Shown here piece after piece: positions 29,190-31,306 of a stretch of 31,306 nt of DNA. The DNA lies in assembly GCA_027604685.1 (NCBI GenBank), contig JADHYX010000254.1, forward strand, positions 1-31,306, read 5' to 3'. The notes under the pieces were generated by a model that worked only from the letters and a program-made list of their open reading frames with translations, made no database searches and was not told where the DNA came from. This stretch comes from Lobulomyces angularis. Taxonomy: Eukaryota; Chytridiomycota; Chytridiomycetes; Lobulomycetales; Lobulomycetaceae. Within the stretch, counting starts at the first letter, position 1. Every line of letters starts with the position of its first letter. Made by a program: the position numbers and the translations under genes.

Positions 29190-30026
29190 CTAAGTGACCC
29201 AAACCATTACACAATCAAATCACATTTTCAAAATTTAGAAGAAGATCAAAACCATGCTACATCTCACGCTCCTCAAGCAACTCCCGTTATTTGATAACCT
29301 AAAAGTATTTGAATAAATGAGCAACTTATAAGAAAAAAAATTAAATAAAAAAAAATTTTTTTTATTTTATTAAGTTTAGTGGATTGAAAACTATAGAAGA
29401 TGTCGATAAACTGGTTTTTTTATTAGTTTGGATAAACACGTTTTGAAATTTTTTTAACTCCGCTAGGACTATATAAACACTGCACCACTGAACGCTAAAA
29501 ACTTTAGAAATATAATTTTTATAAAATAATTTAAATAGTATACAGTAACTAATTTAATTTATTTCTAAGAAGAACGAATTTATTTGCTAAGAATACAAAA
29601 AAGTGTCTGAAATATGGACCATGAATTCAGGTAAGTGATAATTTTTTATAACAAATTAACTACTGAATAATGATATTGTATTTTAATAAAAAATACTTCA
29701 CTTGAAAAACTAACTAAAAACTAATCCTTTTATACTAGAATTTAGATTTCAAATAAAGATGTACAATTAAAACGAAGATATGAAACAAATTCCAAGAGAT
29801 TCTTTAATCTTCCAAAAACTTCTAAAAGATTTGAATACTAATAAAAAAAAATGCTGAAGTCTTCTCAAACTTCGAATTCATTACAAAAAGCTATAGTCTT
29901 AAAAATAGCGGCTATCAAATTCAAAGAGATGAACAGTCGAATGGCCTAGAGAGCATAAAAGGCTTTAAAAAAAAAAAATACAATCGAAACGCCTGGAGAG
30001 CAGAAAAGATTATTACTTTGATTTAA
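29190..30026. other. AT-rich stretch between fragments
   Basis: No intact gene. A possible exon remnant (ATG at about 29613, MDHEF then a GTAAGT donor) precedes the pseudogene that follows, but stops are frequent downstream. Confidence 0.4.
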
Positions 30027-30720
30027 AAAAAAAAAAGAAGTTATTCAAGTTACAGCACTTTTCTGTTAATTAAAATATGTCAAAAAAGAAATGAATATTT
30101 ACAAACAAGACCTGATGGAAGGCTGTTAAGAGATTATAATTACATCTCAGATTATGTAGCATATAAAAACTACGTATATCAAAAGGCAGGAAGTCACCCA
30201 AACGCCGATAGACTCATGAATATTTTAAATGATATAAAAGAAGACGTTCCAGAAGTTGATGAAACATCCGAAGAATACGTTGAATATGTAGACCGGAAAA
30301 TAAAAATTATTATGGACCAACAAAAACTTGACTTGCAAGATTCTTGGCAAACAAAGATGAAATTAAGAAAAGCTGGAGATGAAGAACCAGAAGACTTAAC
30401 GTTAAAGTTATATTCATTGACAAAGCCAGAAGTTTTAACTATTCGCAAAGAAGTAAAAGCAAAATTGTTTGCGAAATTAAAAGAAAAAGAAGACGCTGAA
30501 GTAAAAATTTGGAAATTGAATTTGGTGTCAATTATTTTACAACTCTGGATCCAATATCAATGAGATCAGTTTTCGAAGACGTGAATTTGCAAAATGACCT
30601 GTGCTAATGCTTGAGAGCATTATAAGAAAGTTAATAAAAAGAGATGCGGAAGATCCCAACATATTAAGTGCCCATATAAAAAAATTTAAACAACAAAAAT
30701 GGGATAACTGTATTAGATAA
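30027..30720 (+). pseudogene. Unidentified decayed gene cut by a repeat
   Basis: A frame open from 30027 to 30563 encodes a charged protein (TRPDGRLLRDYNYISDYVAY, then PEVDETSEEYVEYVDRKIKI, then LTKPEVLTIRKEVKAKLF). After a frameshift near 30510 a related-looking frame continues (FGVNYFTTLDPISMRSVFED). After another shift near 30598 a third continues (MLESIIRKLIKRDAEDPNIL, ending QKWDN) and runs into the repeat at 30709. No family recognised. Codon use looks like real coding sequence, less A/T-biased than the flanks. It may derive from a mobile element or a truncated host gene. Confidence 0.45.
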
Positions 30721-30990
30721 GCAGTAACCGGCGTTCTAGTTAAATAATATAATAATAAGAAGAGTATAAAATAGATCAAGTTACAAGTCTTTTATTAATT
30801 GAACAATAAGCAAGGGTTTGTGTAACAAGAACCCTTGTAAATTAGTAACTACATTATTACTATCTACACTACCATTTTCAGTACACTTTACTACAGAGTT
30901 AGACATTGAAAAGTTTATGTGAAAATTTAATACTCTTCTATTTATTATATTATTTAAGTAGATGCTGGTTACTGCTTATCTAATAAACAA
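30709..30990 (+). mobile_element. Short inverted-repeat element, copies 3 and 4 of the dispersed repeat
   Basis: Left end TGTATTAGATAAGCAGTAAC (30709) and right end GTTACTGCTTATCTAATAAA (reading inverted, to about 30988) are imperfect terminal inverted repeats of about 60 bp, with ATAATATAAT and AGAAGAGTAT in both arms. The interior includes the TATAAAATAGATCAAGTTA core. It resembles a non-autonomous foldback or MITE-like element that landed in the pseudogene at 30027-30720. A target-site duplication is not clear. Confidence 0.7.
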
Positions 30991-31306
30991 CAAGCCAAAA
31001 AGATGTTGTAAATATTTAGAATTAATAATAATATAAAAATTAATTTAATAAACTCCACTGACAACTTAATTATTTATTAATAATTAATGGCTTTAAATTT
31101 ATTAATAGAGTCATAAGGCTTTAAATTTAAAAATAGAAAGATAAATATATTTTTCAAAACAAAAAGCCATACGGCGGAAATTAATTTTATAAAAATATAA
31201 TACTTTAAACTTAAACTAGTTAGTACTCTTGCAAATACTTCCAAGATTTCTGACTCATTCACTGACGTTTACTTCGCTAAGAAAGAAAAATTACTTAAAT
31301 ACTTTA
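30991..31306. other. Window right end
   Basis: AT-rich, no gene seen. A minus-strand open frame of 61 codons at 31077-31262 is hydrophobic and not recognisable. Confidence 0.5.

Overview
This window is AT-rich eukaryotic nuclear DNA. It holds eight protein-coding genes with clear splice structures (most introns 40-80 nt, all GT-AG), one two-exon small-peptide candidate, three nuclear-type tRNA genes, several decayed genes and a small repeat family. TAA, TAG and TGA all end genes, so the standard code applies. Two things point to an early-diverging, probably flagellated fungus or close relative. One is a centrin next to a fungal-type calponin/transgelin. The other is the remains of a GH16 enzyme that looks like the fungal Crh cell-wall transglycosylases. 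This placement is inference; no species can be named.

Layout, left to right: an AT-rich stretch with tRNA-Phe (minus, 1396-1468); RPAP3 (plus) convergent with SMU1 (minus, spliceosomal LisH/WD40 protein); a centrin with a long N-terminal extension (minus); a partly duplicated spacer; NUP107/Nup84 (plus); two minus-strand genes of unknown identity (13083-14050 and 15895-17456) that share a 20-residue neurabin-like, PP1-docking-type motif; between them a frameshifted, C-terminally truncated Fanzor (eukaryotic TnpB-like RNA-guided nuclease) pseudogene (plus, 14300-15740); tRNA-Lys; eIF3a (minus) with a first coding exon that is only the ATG; a broken GH16 Crh-like gene (plus); calponin (plus, 11 coding exons); a two-exon small secreted cysteine-containing peptide (minus); tRNA-Leu; and a repeat-rich right end with four copies of one inverted/dispersed repeat, a retroelement integrase-like tail and an unidentified decayed gene.

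The housekeeping genes act in separate processes: polymerase/HSP90 co-chaperone assembly, splicing, centrosome/basal body, nuclear pore, translation initiation and actin. They do not form a pathway. The most notable item is the Fanzor relic. Its N-terminal domain, TDG strand, RuvC-I aspartate segment and RYT-type segment can still be read through several frames, and it seems to hold a host-size spliceosomal intron. It lies between the two genes that share the PP1-like motif.
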